Shown piece after piece: positions 42,275-52,236 of a stretch of 64,000 nt of DNA. The notes below the pieces were generated by a model that was given only the letters and a program-made list of their open reading frames with translations, was not told the origin of the DNA and searched no databases. The DNA comes from Phialophora verrucosa (Eukaryota > Ascomycota > Eurotiomycetes > Chaetothyriales > Herpotrichiellaceae). A program made the translations under genes and the position numbers. The stretch spans positions 1,364,001 through 1,428,000 of the forward strand of contig MSED01000014.1 in assembly GCA_002099365.1 (NCBI GenBank). The letters run 5' to 3'. The stretch's first letter is position 1. The number at the start of each line of letters is the position of its first letter.

Positions 42275-43263
42275 CTACCGTTTCTTCGTCAAAGTGCCAG
42301 CCACGTATGGCAGAGCAGTCCATTCAAAATGCGTCTTCAATTCCACTGCCTCCCACGGCGCGGCCCTCCTCAGCACCGCCGGCGTATCGCGATTCATCTC
42401 GCAGCCGGCGAGGAAAAAGGTCCACCCCAGGGCCTGGTAGACGAGTTGCATCAGTCGGCCCAAGACGCTGCCTGTAGTCTCCCAGGGATTCCGAATATGT
42501 TCGACCACCATGAGCTCGCCACCGGGACGGAGGAGCGAGTAAAAATCGCGCACTGTCTGCTCCAGATTGGGAACCGAGCACAGAACCCGCACGCAGACAA
42601 TGGTGTCGAAGATGCCCTTCGGGGAGACTTGGACCCCTTCCTTCGCCAGGGCCGGCAACAGCTCGGCCTTGTCCGCCGTGCAGCTCAGGATGTGGTATTT
42701 GCCCGTGAGTTTGGCTTCGTCGATTCGGAGCTGGAGTGGTTTGTGCAGTCCCGTCGTGGGCTCCGCGCCGTATATGGCGCTGATGTTGGCGTTGTCGGCG
42801 AACAATGCCACGTGCGACCCGGAGCCGGGGCCTATATCCAGAACGATGCCACGGGCCCGGGACAGGAGTGGGGGAACCAGCGTCGGGGAGCCCTTTGGAG
42901 GGGGTGGATTTTCGACCGGTGCTGGAGAAAAGTGGTAGGTAAGAACAGAGCCTCACCACACTGCACTTCACGGGACTCGGGCTGCTATTTACCTGTGGCT
43001 TTGGTCCAGAAGTCGGAGAAGGCATCATCGCGGACTTTCTTGAAGTTGGACTTGGAGGGAATGTTGAACCCCAAGACGTAGAAGCGGAAGGAGGTGATGA
43101 GGAAGGCTGTGAAGGGGAATTGGTCAGCTTTCGAAAAGAATCTTCTATGCGTGCGTATTGGGCGTAGAGGCGGGAGGACATGCATACCGTATGCGCTTGC
43201 GTACAGGAGATACCCTGGTTCAAGCAGAGCTTGCAGACGTTCCCGGAGAGGTGGCCACGACAT
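42275..43263 (-). CDS. Class I SAM-dependent methyltransferase
   Basis: Three exons: 43263-43188, 43106-42993 and 42921-42275; 278 residues. Introns (81 and 71 bp; donors GTATGC and GTAAAT, acceptors CTTCACAG and TTCTCCAG) close in phase. After a helical N-terminus (LLYASAYAFLITSFRFYVLGF, possible membrane association) comes motif I as IVLDIGPGSGSHVALF. Then follow GAEPTTGLHKPL (acidic ribose-binding region), CTADKAELLPAL, FDTIVCVRVLCSVPN (motif IV) and LLRPGGELMVVEHIRNPW (motif V). This fold and the early hydrophobic segment recall METTL7-like methyltransferases acting near membranes or lipid droplets. Substrate unknown. Confidence 0.88.
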
Positions 43264-43865
43264 GGTGACCAGAAGGCAAAGCTGCGCGGTCGAGGTACAA
43301 TGCAATCACAGGACATAGGCTGAGAGGGGAAAGAGGAAAAGTGAACTTTATATTATTAACTCCCCCATCCCCATGGCTCCGGTGGATGGCCCGAGTACCG
43401 AGGGAGTCAGCCTTGTGCAGCCTTGCAGCCCTGTCTGGTACGAAGCTGGACACCGTCTGACCACACGCCTTGCGACAAATGTCAGCCCCGGTTTGCTCAA
43501 CAAGCTGGTGCGACGCAAGCCATGAGCACATTCTTGGACCTCGTCGGGGGGTGCTGCACAGCCATTGGCCCGAAAGCGGCTCTACACAAATTCATTTTAT
43601 TCGAATCAATCTTTATCTTATCTGTGGACCCCGCATCGCCCTGGATTTTGACCCCGCGCTGCTCCGTCACGAGTCTGGCAATGGAAAAAAAAACTTCTCT
43701 CTCTCTCATTGTCCCTCTCATTTCCCTCCGTGACAAGAGCTCGTTGCGATTCCAGCGGTCGCTCAATAGCTCTTGCCGGTGAGGTAGGTGCAGACGGAGC
43801 AACCGGGACAGAAGCGGCGGAAGGGATCAGGAAAGCCAAGGACGAGGAGGAAGCCAAGCCAAGTG
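43264..43865. other. Divergent intergenic region
   Basis: Upstream of the methyltransferase (minus) and the nickel transporter (plus). GTG-started open frame from 43788 is in phase with the transporter but not needed. No clear promoter element. Confidence 0.5.
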
Positions 43866-45536
43866 ATGGACGTGCGAAGCTCCAGTGAGGACCGACCCCC
43901 TCCTCATCAAACAGCCTGGAAGTCGTGGAAGGCATATTACAAGCTTCGTCAGCAAAGGGTGCACCGCCGTCTGTCTCGCTGGCATGCTCGAATACCCTAC
44001 CTCCGGAAGCTCCCCCTTCGAGCCATCCTGATCATCGCTTTGCTGATCTTCGTCAACCTCGTCGTCTGGGCAATATGCGGGCTCATACTCTCGTCACATA
44101 CACATCTCCTTTCCACCGCTGCACTGGCATATACGCTGGGTCTCCGCCACGCGCTCGACGCGGACCACATCTCAGCAATCGACCTGATGACCCGACGACT
44201 CATAGCCACGGGCCAGCGACCCGTCACCGTGGGCACGTTCTTCAGCCTCGGGCATAGCACCATCGTCATCATCACATCCATTGTCGTGGCAGCCACCGCA
44301 GCAGGCATCGCCGGCCGGTTTGACAGTTTCGGCACCGTCGGCGGGATCATCGGCACGTCCGTGTCGGCCGCGTTCCTCATCCTGCTCGGCATCATGAATG
44401 CCTACATTTTATACAAGCTGATCGTGCAGATCAGGAAAGTGATCCGCCTCCAGCCGGAACAAGAGGGCGAAGAGGCGTGGAAGATCGAAGGCGGCGGCTG
44501 TTTCTTCCGCGTGCTGAAACGCATGTTCAAACTAATCGACCGGCCATGGAAGATGTACCCACTCGGCGTCTTGTTCGGCATGGGCTTCGACACCAGCTCT
44601 GAGATTGCTCTCCTGGGCATAAGCAGCATCCAAGGCGCAAAGGGCACGAGTTTCTGGCTCATCCTCATCTTCCCCGTCCTGTTCACGGCGGGCATGTGTC
44701 TCGTAGACACCACGGACGGGGCGTTGATGATGAGCCTGTACGTCGCCCCAATGGGCATGGGCGGAGGAGATGACAAGAAAGGCAGCTCGGATGACATAGA
44801 CCGACAACCCGACACCTACACCGACAGTTATACCGAAACCGACGTCGTAACCGCCACAACCGAGCCCTTGATCCTCGACGACGTCGAACGGTCAGCAGCA
44901 CCAGCGGCGCCAAATCCCTACACGCGGCCGCATCCCGCCGCGGCAACACCTCGAGAAAGTTCGACGGCCCAACCCCAACTTCGGCCGGGCGTCAAAGACC
45001 CCCTCACCTTCCTGTACTACAGCATCGTGCTCACCAGCCTGACGGTCGTGTGCGCCATCATCATCGGCATCCTCCAACTACTATCCCTGATCCTGAACGT
45101 CGCGACCCCGACCGGCCCCTTCTGGGACGGCGTCGCCACCGCGGGCGACTACTACGAAGTCATCGGCGGGGCCATCTGCGGCAGTTTCATCGTCTTCGGC
45201 GGCCTGAGCGTGCTGTGCTACAGGCGGTGGAGGGCGTGGGTCGAGCGCGAGAGAGCGCGACTCCGTGCCGCCGCAGGCGACGACATGAATACAGGCGGGA
45301 ATACCGGCGACGACGACGACGACGACGGCCGCCGAGGGCCCGCCGTATACATTGGGGAGGAGGAACTGGTCGCCGTGGATGCGGATGGCAAGGGCACGAC
45401 CGTGCAAAAGGGCAGCCAGAGGGAGCGCACCGGCGGGAAAGCATTCGACAGTCCTGGCCCGGGCCCTGCAGCAGCGAGGGCGGGCGTGAGGCCCAGTGGA
45501 AGTGGAGGTGGAGGTGGTGATGGAAGTCATGCTTGA
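43866..45536 (+). CDS. NicO-family nickel/cobalt transporter
   Basis: Single exon, 556 residues from ATG 43866. The NiCoT signature is present: GLRHALDADHISAID (HX4DH, metal selectivity filter), with FFSLGHSTIVIITSI, LFGMGFDTSSEIALLGI and FPVLFTAGMCLVDTTDGALM as the other family blocks. About eight membrane helices. A hydrophilic Thr/Asp/Pro-rich loop of about 100 residues (around DIDRQPDTYTDSYTETD) splits the second half, and a long Asp/Gly-rich tail follows the last helix; both are common in fungal members. It imports Ni2+ or Co2+ at the plasma or vacuolar membrane, needed for urease. Start: the first ATG; 26 open codons upstream begin with GTG only. Confidence 0.92.
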   Translation: MDVRSSSEDRPPPHQTAWKSWKAYYKLRQQRVHRRLSRWHARIPYLRKLPLRAILIIALLIFVNLVVWAICGLILSSHTHLLSTAALAYTLGLRHALDADHISAIDLMTRRLIATGQRPVTVGTFFSLGHSTIVIITSIVVAATAAGIAGRFDSFGTVGGIIGTSVSAAFLILLGIMNAYILYKLIVQIRKVIRLQPEQEGEEAWKIEGGGCFFRVLKRMFKLIDRPWKMYPLGVLFGMGFDTSSEIALLGISSIQGAKGTSFWLILIFPVLFTAGMCLVDTTDGALMMSLYVAPMGMGGGDDKKGSSDDIDRQPDTYTDSYTETDVVTATTEPLILDDVERSAAPAAPNPYTRPHPAAATPRESSTAQPQLRPGVKDPLTFLYYSIVLTSLTVVCAIIIGILQLLSLILNVATPTGPFWDGVATAGDYYEVIGGAICGSFIVFGGLSVLCYRRWRAWVERERARLRAAAGDDMNTGGNTGDDDDDDGRRGPAVYIGEEELVAVDADGKGTTVQKGSQRERTGGKAFDSPGPGPAAARAGVRPSGSGGGGGDGSHA

Positions 45537-46380
45537 AACCAAATCCGTTTTAACGAGTGAGTCTCGTGCATTGCGAGTGCAAATTACATATTACGTATGA
45601 TATAAGACGGGGATATCGGAGACTATACAGAAGACACGGACCAGACTACAGACTACAGACTACACACCGACGAGCCAGCTACAGTAACTTGTCTCGATGG
45701 ATAGGTACTAGTATTGTACAGGACGGGAATGAATCCACGCACGATGCGAGATCGACACGTACGCCTGAGGCACAATCAAATGTATACACTGAACCTAGAT
45801 TTAAACACGCGAACGGTCGAATTTAAATGTCCGGGCGGTACAGGACAGAATAGTACAGTATGCTGGGAAAGGAGTCTGCCGAAATGACAAGTGGCGTCAC
45901 TTCATGAATAGGTGGGTAGGTAGATAGGTAGGTAGATAGGTAGGTAGATAGGTAGGTAGATAGGTAGGTAGATAGGTAGGTAGATAGGTAGGTAGATAGG
46001 TAGGTAGATAGGTAGGTAGATAGGTAGGTAGATAGGTAGGTATGGATAGGAAGGTAGGTATGTGTATATGGAGGTGATCGCTCCCCGATATTTAGCTATA
46101 ATTGACAGCGTACTCCTCGTGCTTATAGCAAACGCGAGAAAGCTATTCATCTATCGAACCATCCATCCGTCCGTGTAACCATTCCTTGCCGTCCATTCCT
46201 GCTCGAGGAATGAATACTCGCCAGTCATCAAATCCTTGCCTCTACTAGGAGGCATAGCATACTTCATGCAGTCATCAAGAACTAAGACGAGTGGGAAAAC
46301 AATCAGCCAGGTACAGTTACTACTTGCCTCGTCCTCATACTCGTCCTCTGTAAATGCCCCTTAGATCTTCATCTCAGTGG
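45537..46380. other. Intergenic between convergent genes, with microsatellite
   Basis: Separates the 3' ends of the nickel transporter and CTP synthase. It contains the GGTAGGTAGATA tract. No gene seen. Confidence 0.6.
45911..46042 (+). repeat. Microsatellite of 12-bp GGTAGGTAGATA units
   Basis: About eleven copies of a 12-bp unit built from GGTA and GATA tetramers, nearly perfect, then degenerating into GGTATGGATAGGAAGG. The opposite strand translates to a simple Ile-Tyr-Leu-Pro repeat with no coding support. Confidence 0.95.
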
Positions 46381-48362
46381 TTAAAAGCCCAGCGACGCAG
46401 CTTTGACTCCATTCGTCAAGCCATTCATGCCATTGACGCTTCCGTGCACCTCACCGGCTGCATCTCCATTGGCTTGTTCCTGCATGGCGGCACTCTGAGC
46501 GGTGACCTTTCCCAGGACACCCGCACTGGCGGCCACGAAGCCCAGATAAGGCGGACTCGGTCTGAGCACCCGCGACAGATACTCTGGGTGAAACTGCACG
46601 CCCACGAACCAGGGATGGTCCTCCAGCTCGACGATCTCCATCCGTTCGCCCTTGTCGTCTTTGCCGATGAATGTGAGGCCCGCGTCGGAGAGGCGCGTGA
46701 TGTACTCGGGGTTGACTTCGTAGCGGTGGCGGTGGCGCTCATTTACCGCGGGGGCGTTGTGGTAGAGTTTGCGCAGGCGGGACCAGGAAGTCTTTTCTTG
46801 GAAGAGCGTGGGACGCAGCCCGAGGCGCATGTTTCCCCCCATGGTGGTCTTGTCGATTTCAGGCATGAAGATCACGACGGGGTCAGTGGTTTGAGCATCG
46901 AGTTCGACTGAATGCGCGGTCTTCAGACCGCAGACGTTGCGTGCGAATTCGATGACGGCAACTTGCATGCCTAGGCAGATACCGAGGTAGGGCTTGGGCT
47001 TGGTGCGGGCCCAGTTTGCGGCGGCGACCATGCCCGCTGTGCCGCGGTGGCCGAAGCCGCCGGGGACGAGGACGCCGTCGGCGGTGCAGAGTTCATGCCA
47101 GGCCTTGTGGTATGTTTCTGGGTTTGCCTCTAGGGTGGCCTTTTCGAGGTTGCTCGCCTCGACCCAGACGAGGTTGAGTTTGCGTTGGCAGGCCATGGCG
47201 CTGTGCTCGAGCGCCTTGATGACGGAGAGGTAAGAGTCGTGTAGGTTGGTGTACTTGCCGACCAGAGCGATGGTGACTTTCTCGGTCTCCAGGAAGCGTT
47301 CTTGTGATGTGGTCAGCTTCTTCCAATCGTGCCACAGCTGTTGGCCTCTTGTCACCAGCGAAGGCGCGATTGGGTACGCGTCGAGCCGGAAAAAGTCGCG
47401 GAGTTGACGTGGCAGTTTCTGTTGCTCCAACAGCAGCGGCACGTGGTAGGTCGACTCAACGTCATGAACCGCCAGTACCTGGATGGGTTCGACCTGACAG
47501 AACATGGCGATCTTGTTGATGGTGGAGTCCTCGAGTGGTTGCTGGCATCGGCAAGCAATCTAGACGGTCGTCAGTCTCTCAAGCACACGTGAGGGAGGTC
47601 ACGGATGGTACCAGATCTGGCGCCAGACCAGCTGCACGCGCGTCCCGAATGGCTTGCTGCGTAGGCTTCGTCTTCTGCTCGCCGCTAATAACGGGGACCA
47701 GAGAAACGTGGATGTGCACGAAATTGTCACGGCCAGCCCTTCTTCTCAGCTGCCGCATGGCCTCGATGAAGGGTGCGCTTTCAATGTCGCCCACTGTTCC
47801 ACCAAGCTCGATTATGCAGACATCCGGCTCTTCCTTTGTGTCATCCACCGGAACCCTAGAGACTCTCTCTATCCAGTCTTGGATTGCGTTTGTGATGTGG
47901 GGAACGACCTGCACAGTTTTTCCCAGGTAGTCTCCTCGTCTCTCTCGTTCGATGACATGCTGGTACATTTTGCCCGTCGTGATACTGTTCTCCAAGGTCA
48001 AAGTTACGTTGAGGTAGCGCTCGTAGTTGCCCAGATCGAGGTCAACTTCACCACCGTCGTCGAGCACGAAGCATTCCCCGTGTCTGGGACAGATTAGACT
48101 TGGCTCCGTAGGTATATCTGAAGGCTTTCATACTCGGTTGGGGCCATGGTCCCAGCATCCACATTGAGATACGGATCGATCTTAATCGCCGTTACCTTCA
48201 GCCCGACTGTCTTGAGCAGCAGTCCAGTCGACGAGGCAATGATACCCTTTCCGCTGCAAATCACCATTAGCGCCGATGATTTGAGAACACCTACGCTACG
48301 ACGATATGTGTAGAGACTCACATGCCACTTATGACACCCCCAGACACTAGAACGTACTTCAT
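46381..48362 (-). CDS. URA7: CTP synthase
   Basis: Four exons: 48362-48322, 48253-48134, 48083-47612 and 47559-46381; 603 residues (human CTPS1 591). Introns of 68, 50 and 52 bp close in phase. The start MKYVLVSGGVISG|IGKG is split by the first intron, as often in fungi. MAPTE|HGECFVLDDGGEVDLDLGNYERYLN is rebuilt by the second. The synthetase half has the SGGVISGIGKG loop and IIELGGTVGDIES. The glutaminase half has VPGGFGHRGTAGM, YLGICLGMQ (catalytic Cys) and VQFHPEYLSR (His, Glu). It makes CTP from UTP, ATP and glutamine, the rate-limiting step for CTP. The variable C-tail (Asn/Gly-rich) is normal for fungi. Confidence 0.96.
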
Positions 48363-49191
48363 CTTGAAGTTCTGAGTGAAGTAGCAAGTCGACAAGGGTA
48401 GAACGGCGGTCTGGCCAGACGAGGGTTTTGACTGTCACTTGGGACGACGCTTGGGGCTCGATACGTCAACTTTTCAGCCTATCGCCCTCGACAGTATAGA
48501 TCCAGCCCAGGAGATCCAGAAATGAAAAGGTAGCAGTCCGTCGCTGGCAACAGCCAGGCGGGAAGGAGGAGAAGTCGTCGAGGCTGCAGACTCGACGACC
48601 ATAAAATTCTCCGGCCCCACATCCACGTCAGTGCTTGGCGTGTTGACAGACGCGTTGAGATTTGTAAAGTGCGACGGTCACGTGGGACACCTGGCTGTAG
48701 CGCGACGCGTTCGCTCTTTGATGCCCTTTTCCTCCCACTCTACCAATGAAACATACAATCCCATCCCGCCTTCTCGGCTCATCTCCGAAAGCCATGTCAA
48801 TTCGGCTCCTGAATGGCCCATCCCGCGACCAGACGGTACGGGTATGGTCGAGCTCGTAATGGGTCGTCAACTATGCCGTTATGCTTGGTCTTAGTGTCGA
48901 CAAAGCTTAAGGAGCGCCTTATCGAGGAAACAGCAGTGCAGAAAGGACTTCATTTCGCGCAGATAGCAAACGCGCCACAGAAGTCGATAGCCTCAAGCCG
49001 AAAGGAAGGCGGAACCCAGACGGTAGAATACTCGCGATTGTCCGGTCTCTAAGTTGTCTCCCCCTCCGCATGGTCACGAAGAACTATGTACCCAAGACAC
49101 AACTATGCGCTTATTCTTCGATGATATCCAGGATATCCACTAATGTTCTGCAAAGCCGAGGAACCCAACTCTAGATCCTGCTCACGCTACA
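48363..49191. other. Intergenic, no gene supported
   Basis: Upstream of CTP synthase. No motif recognised with confidence. Confidence 0.5.
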
Positions 49192-49563
49192 TCACGCTTG
49201 CTCCTGCCTCTTGATGCGCGCGTACGCCTCCTCGAGCGATTCTCGTCGCCGGACCACCTCGCCCTTTGCCTCGCACCCCGACGATGCTTGTCCGTGACGA
49301 GGGCTGTTGCGACCCCCCTGCTGCCGCGGCATGCCCGCCAGGCTCTCCAAGTTCTCCTCCAGAGTATGGTGCCGGTAAAGAGGCGCATCGGAAGGGTTCT
49401 CAACGGGCGGAGGGACCGCTATTTCCGAAAGGGCGGCCTCCCCCTTGCCATCGCCATCGCCATCGCGCCTTAGCTGGTGGTGCTGGTGGTGCTGGTGCTG
49501 GTGATGTTGCTCGGGCCGTTTGCAGGGATGATGAAACAATCGTGCGATCCAGCTGGTGTACAT
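49192..49563 (-). CDS. Small protein with two HTLEEN-like motifs, intact relative of the broken gene at 32737-35226
   Basis: Single exon, 123 residues, ATG at 49563 (MYTSWIARLFHHP). A His/Gln-rich low-complexity run (HHQHQHHQHHQ) is followed by VPPPVENPSDAPLYRHHTLEENLESL and, near the end, VVRRRESLEEAYARIKRQ. The order VP(P/A)P-x-x-N-x-x-D-x-x-x-YRHHTLEEN and the second weaker copy match the transposon-interrupted gene 14 kb away, so the two are paralogues. The repeat has alternating charge and should be helical. No signal peptide, membrane helix or known domain. The frame is open for another 105 codons upstream, so the start is chosen from likeness to the paralogue. Confidence 0.6.
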   Translation of the reverse strand: MYTSWIARLFHHPCKRPEQHHQHQHHQHHQLRRDGDGDGKGEAALSEIAVPPPVENPSDAPLYRHHTLEENLESLAGMPRQQGGRNSPRHGQASSGCEAKGEVVRRRESLEEAYARIKRQEQA

Positions 49564-50141
49564 CAAGTATGAATGAGCACACTGCCTTCTTCCGTCGAGC
49601 TTTGATGTTATTATGTATGGGTCTGTAGATGGATCTTCTCCTAGTGGCCTTAGAGATGAGCGCACTGCTGATCGTGGAGGTCCCGGACGGAGATGCGGGC
49701 GTGAGAGAGACCACCGACTTTGAAGGAATGATGATTGCAGTTGAGATCTAATTATCACCTGATGTCGACGGGTCAACAGCCCACAGTCGAACCACGGTGC
49801 AACGGCAACGGCAACGGCAACAGCAACAGCAACCTTTTGTCGGTCCCATTCACAGCATACTTTCACTGTTCTCCACACCAGTCAGTCACATCCTTCACCC
49901 GAGCGATGAGTAGCGAGTATGGACGATGCGGGTGTTTTTTGCGCCGTGTTACGAAATCAACACCCCGGCCTCCGCCCCCGCCCCCACTCACTATGTAGAA
50001 CATGGCATATGCGCATGTGATATCTTTAATAGGGCGTTCGGTATATACATATCTAGCTCTGCATTATAACGTGGTTCCAGTTGGTCCGAGGGCAAAGTTT
50101 GACCTCGACCATACACCCTCCTTCGAGCCTCTGTGACTCTG
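49564..50141. other. Intergenic, short CAACGG repeats
   Basis: No gene supported. CAACGG/CAACAG hexamers at about 49800-49835. Confidence 0.5.
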
Positions 50142-51467
50142 TCAAAGACCGAATGGATATGTTTCAGCCTCGGCGGTCGGAGTCAGTGGCTGTTTGTCAT
50201 CCAGCGGTGTGACGGCGTGCGTCGTGTTGAAGAAGAGGTAGGCATCGAACTGTCTCGCCAGTTGGGAGCCGCTGTAGTGGCTCCACCGCTCTGTGTCCGG
50301 CCGGTAGATGACGCCGATGAACCGCTCGAGCCTGTTCTCCTCCAGCTGGCGGCGCGTTTTGTCGTCGCAGTGCCTCTTCCGCATACCAACCAGAAAGCGG
50401 CTCAGACCAGTGTCGTGGGCGACTCTCTCCCAGCTGTCCTCGCGCGACGGATTGACATTCATGATTTCCATCTCGCCGCCCCATTCGCGCGCGGCGGCCA
50501 CAGTGCCGTCGTGGGTGCCGCAGCCAACGATGGCGACGTTCTGGAGATGCTGTCGGCACAACTGGCCCAGGTTGATCTCGCCGTGGCGCGTGCCCATGTC
50601 CGTGTGTCGGGCGTCTCCCAAGTAGCTATTATGTGCCCACACCACCACCTTGCTCTTCTTGAACTCCATCAGACGCTTCAGGGTGGCGAACATGTGCGAG
50701 TCCCGCAGATTCCAGGTGATCTCGTCGGCGCAGAACATCTTGCGATAGTACTCTTCGGCGTCGACCACCAACTCGGCATTCTGTTCGGCGCTGTGGAACC
50801 GTTGGCCGTCGTGGATCTTGGCGGAATACTCGAGGCGTTTCTTGAGAAGCTCAATCAACATGGCCACGACGTCGGCCTCGCACGATTTGGACCTCGATGA
50901 TCGCATCTGCAGCCCATATCGCTGCTCTTTGCCGACCCACCGCTGGAGACGGGCGTATCGGGTTTTCGCTTCTTCGGCCATTCCGGGATCGATGTCGTGG
51001 AGGTAGTTGATGACCGCTTCCATGGAGGCCCCTAACGAATACAGATCCAGTCCGTAGATGCCGGTTTTCTCGTCTTCCCCCCGGAGCCCTTCGTTATGCT
51101 CTCGCAACCAACGCACAAAGTTCTGCACCTCAACATTTCTCCACATCCAGGTCGGGAAACGCTTGAACGGGCTCTCCATGGGTCCCGACATGCCGGGGTA
51201 TTTCGGCCAGTGCCGGACGTAATGGTCAATGGCTTCGGCATCCGGCCAGTCTGCTTCCAGCGCCACGACGGTGAATCCATGGTGAGATATGAGACGCTTC
51301 GTGATCTCCGCCCGGGCGTGGTAGAATTCGGAAGTGCCATGACTTGCGTCTCCGATCAACACATACTGGTACTGGCCCAGCCAGTCAAAACACTCGGCAA
51401 AGGACGCACTGTTGATGGGAGGCAACGGCTTTGCGGCCTTGCGCAGGAGCTGACTGAGCGTCGACAT
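50142..51467 (-). CDS. Erythromycin-esterase-family hydrolase
   Basis: Single exon, 441 residues. The family opening is VLIGDASHGTSEFYHARAEITKRLI (active-site His43 in the G(E/D)xxHG motif), then VVALEADWPDAEAIDHYV (Glu71). Further blocks are YGLDLYSLGASMEAVI, NLRDSHMFATLKRLME (R-D-x-H-M) and KVVVWAHNSYLGDARHTDMG with late catalytic His, then FIGVIYRPDTERWSHY near the end. This matches the Ere/YbfO-like superfamily (PF05139). Bacterial EreA/EreB open macrolide lactones; most other members, including fungal ones, have unknown substrates. No signal peptide. Intronless, while most neighbours have several introns, which fits, but does not prove, bacterial origin. Confidence 0.88.
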   Translation of the reverse strand: MSTLSQLLRKAAKPLPPINSASFAECFDWLGQYQYVLIGDASHGTSEFYHARAEITKRLISHHGFTVVALEADWPDAEAIDHYVRHWPKYPGMSGPMESPFKRFPTWMWRNVEVQNFVRWLREHNEGLRGEDEKTGIYGLDLYSLGASMEAVINYLHDIDPGMAEEAKTRYARLQRWVGKEQRYGLQMRSSRSKSCEADVVAMLIELLKKRLEYSAKIHDGQRFHSAEQNAELVVDAEEYYRKMFCADEITWNLRDSHMFATLKRLMEFKKSKVVVWAHNSYLGDARHTDMGTRHGEINLGQLCRQHLQNVAIVGCGTHDGTVAAAREWGGEMEIMNVNPSREDSWERVAHDTGLSRFLVGMRKRHCDDKTRRQLEENRLERFIGVIYRPDTERWSHYSGSQLARQFDAYLFFNTTHAVTPLDDKQPLTPTAEAETYPFGL

Positions 51468-52236
51468 GGTCTATGGTTCTGTTGTACATGATATATTACA
51501 CAAGTAGGATTCCAAGTGCTGGCCCTGGTGGAAATTATTAATAGAGTGAGATGCGTATGAGATGGACGTCATGGGGGATTGCGACGGACTAAATTCCCGA
51601 AACACCAAGTCACCATTGGCCATCAATCGATGAGGAGCGTTGAACAAGTCGATCTCGTGGGTATCGAATGATCCTATCCGAGACTTGGCTCTCCAATTAG
51701 AGATAGCCGGATGTCGATTGATACTCCGCGGGATATCTATCCAGCATCCCGCTGCTCTGCGGGGATAATCCGCCGTCTTCAAACACACAAGAGGAGCCGC
51801 GGAGGGCGAGAATCGAGTCACCTGGAGGTTGGAGTCCCGGGCTGGGTGGATCCGACGTGGAATAATGTCGTGCCAACACTGATATTGGACTTCGCATTGA
51901 AATTCACATCAGGTTCAGGTCCAAGTCTTGCAAGGGGAGGAGATCGCTAACTTGCACGTACGAGCACAGGTACTCTCTTGTATCATCCCGCTGTGTCCTG
52001 CCTTGTACTGATATGCTACGGGATTCTTGTTCCCAACCGCCTCAAGTTCCACCTCCCCCATCCAGGCGTACGTATCTACCTACGTACATATCCTGGCATG
52101 TGCCGATATACAGTACATGGAAATGGTCCTCTCACGTCGCTTGTCTGGCTGTTTGGCTGGATTATAATCATAATCATAATCGTACATACACGACTCATAC
52201 GACAGTGTTGGCCACCACCCACGCGTCTACTTACTC
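51468..52236. other. Intergenic, no gene supported
   Basis: Between the start of the esterase-family gene and the end of the large STAND-N-like gene. Contains an ATAATCATAATCATAATC run at about 52161-52181. Nothing else. Confidence 0.5.

Noticed and set aside
45902..46150. 82-codon minus-strand frame of Ile-Tyr-Leu-Pro repeats
   Set aside because: Translation of the 12-bp microsatellite.
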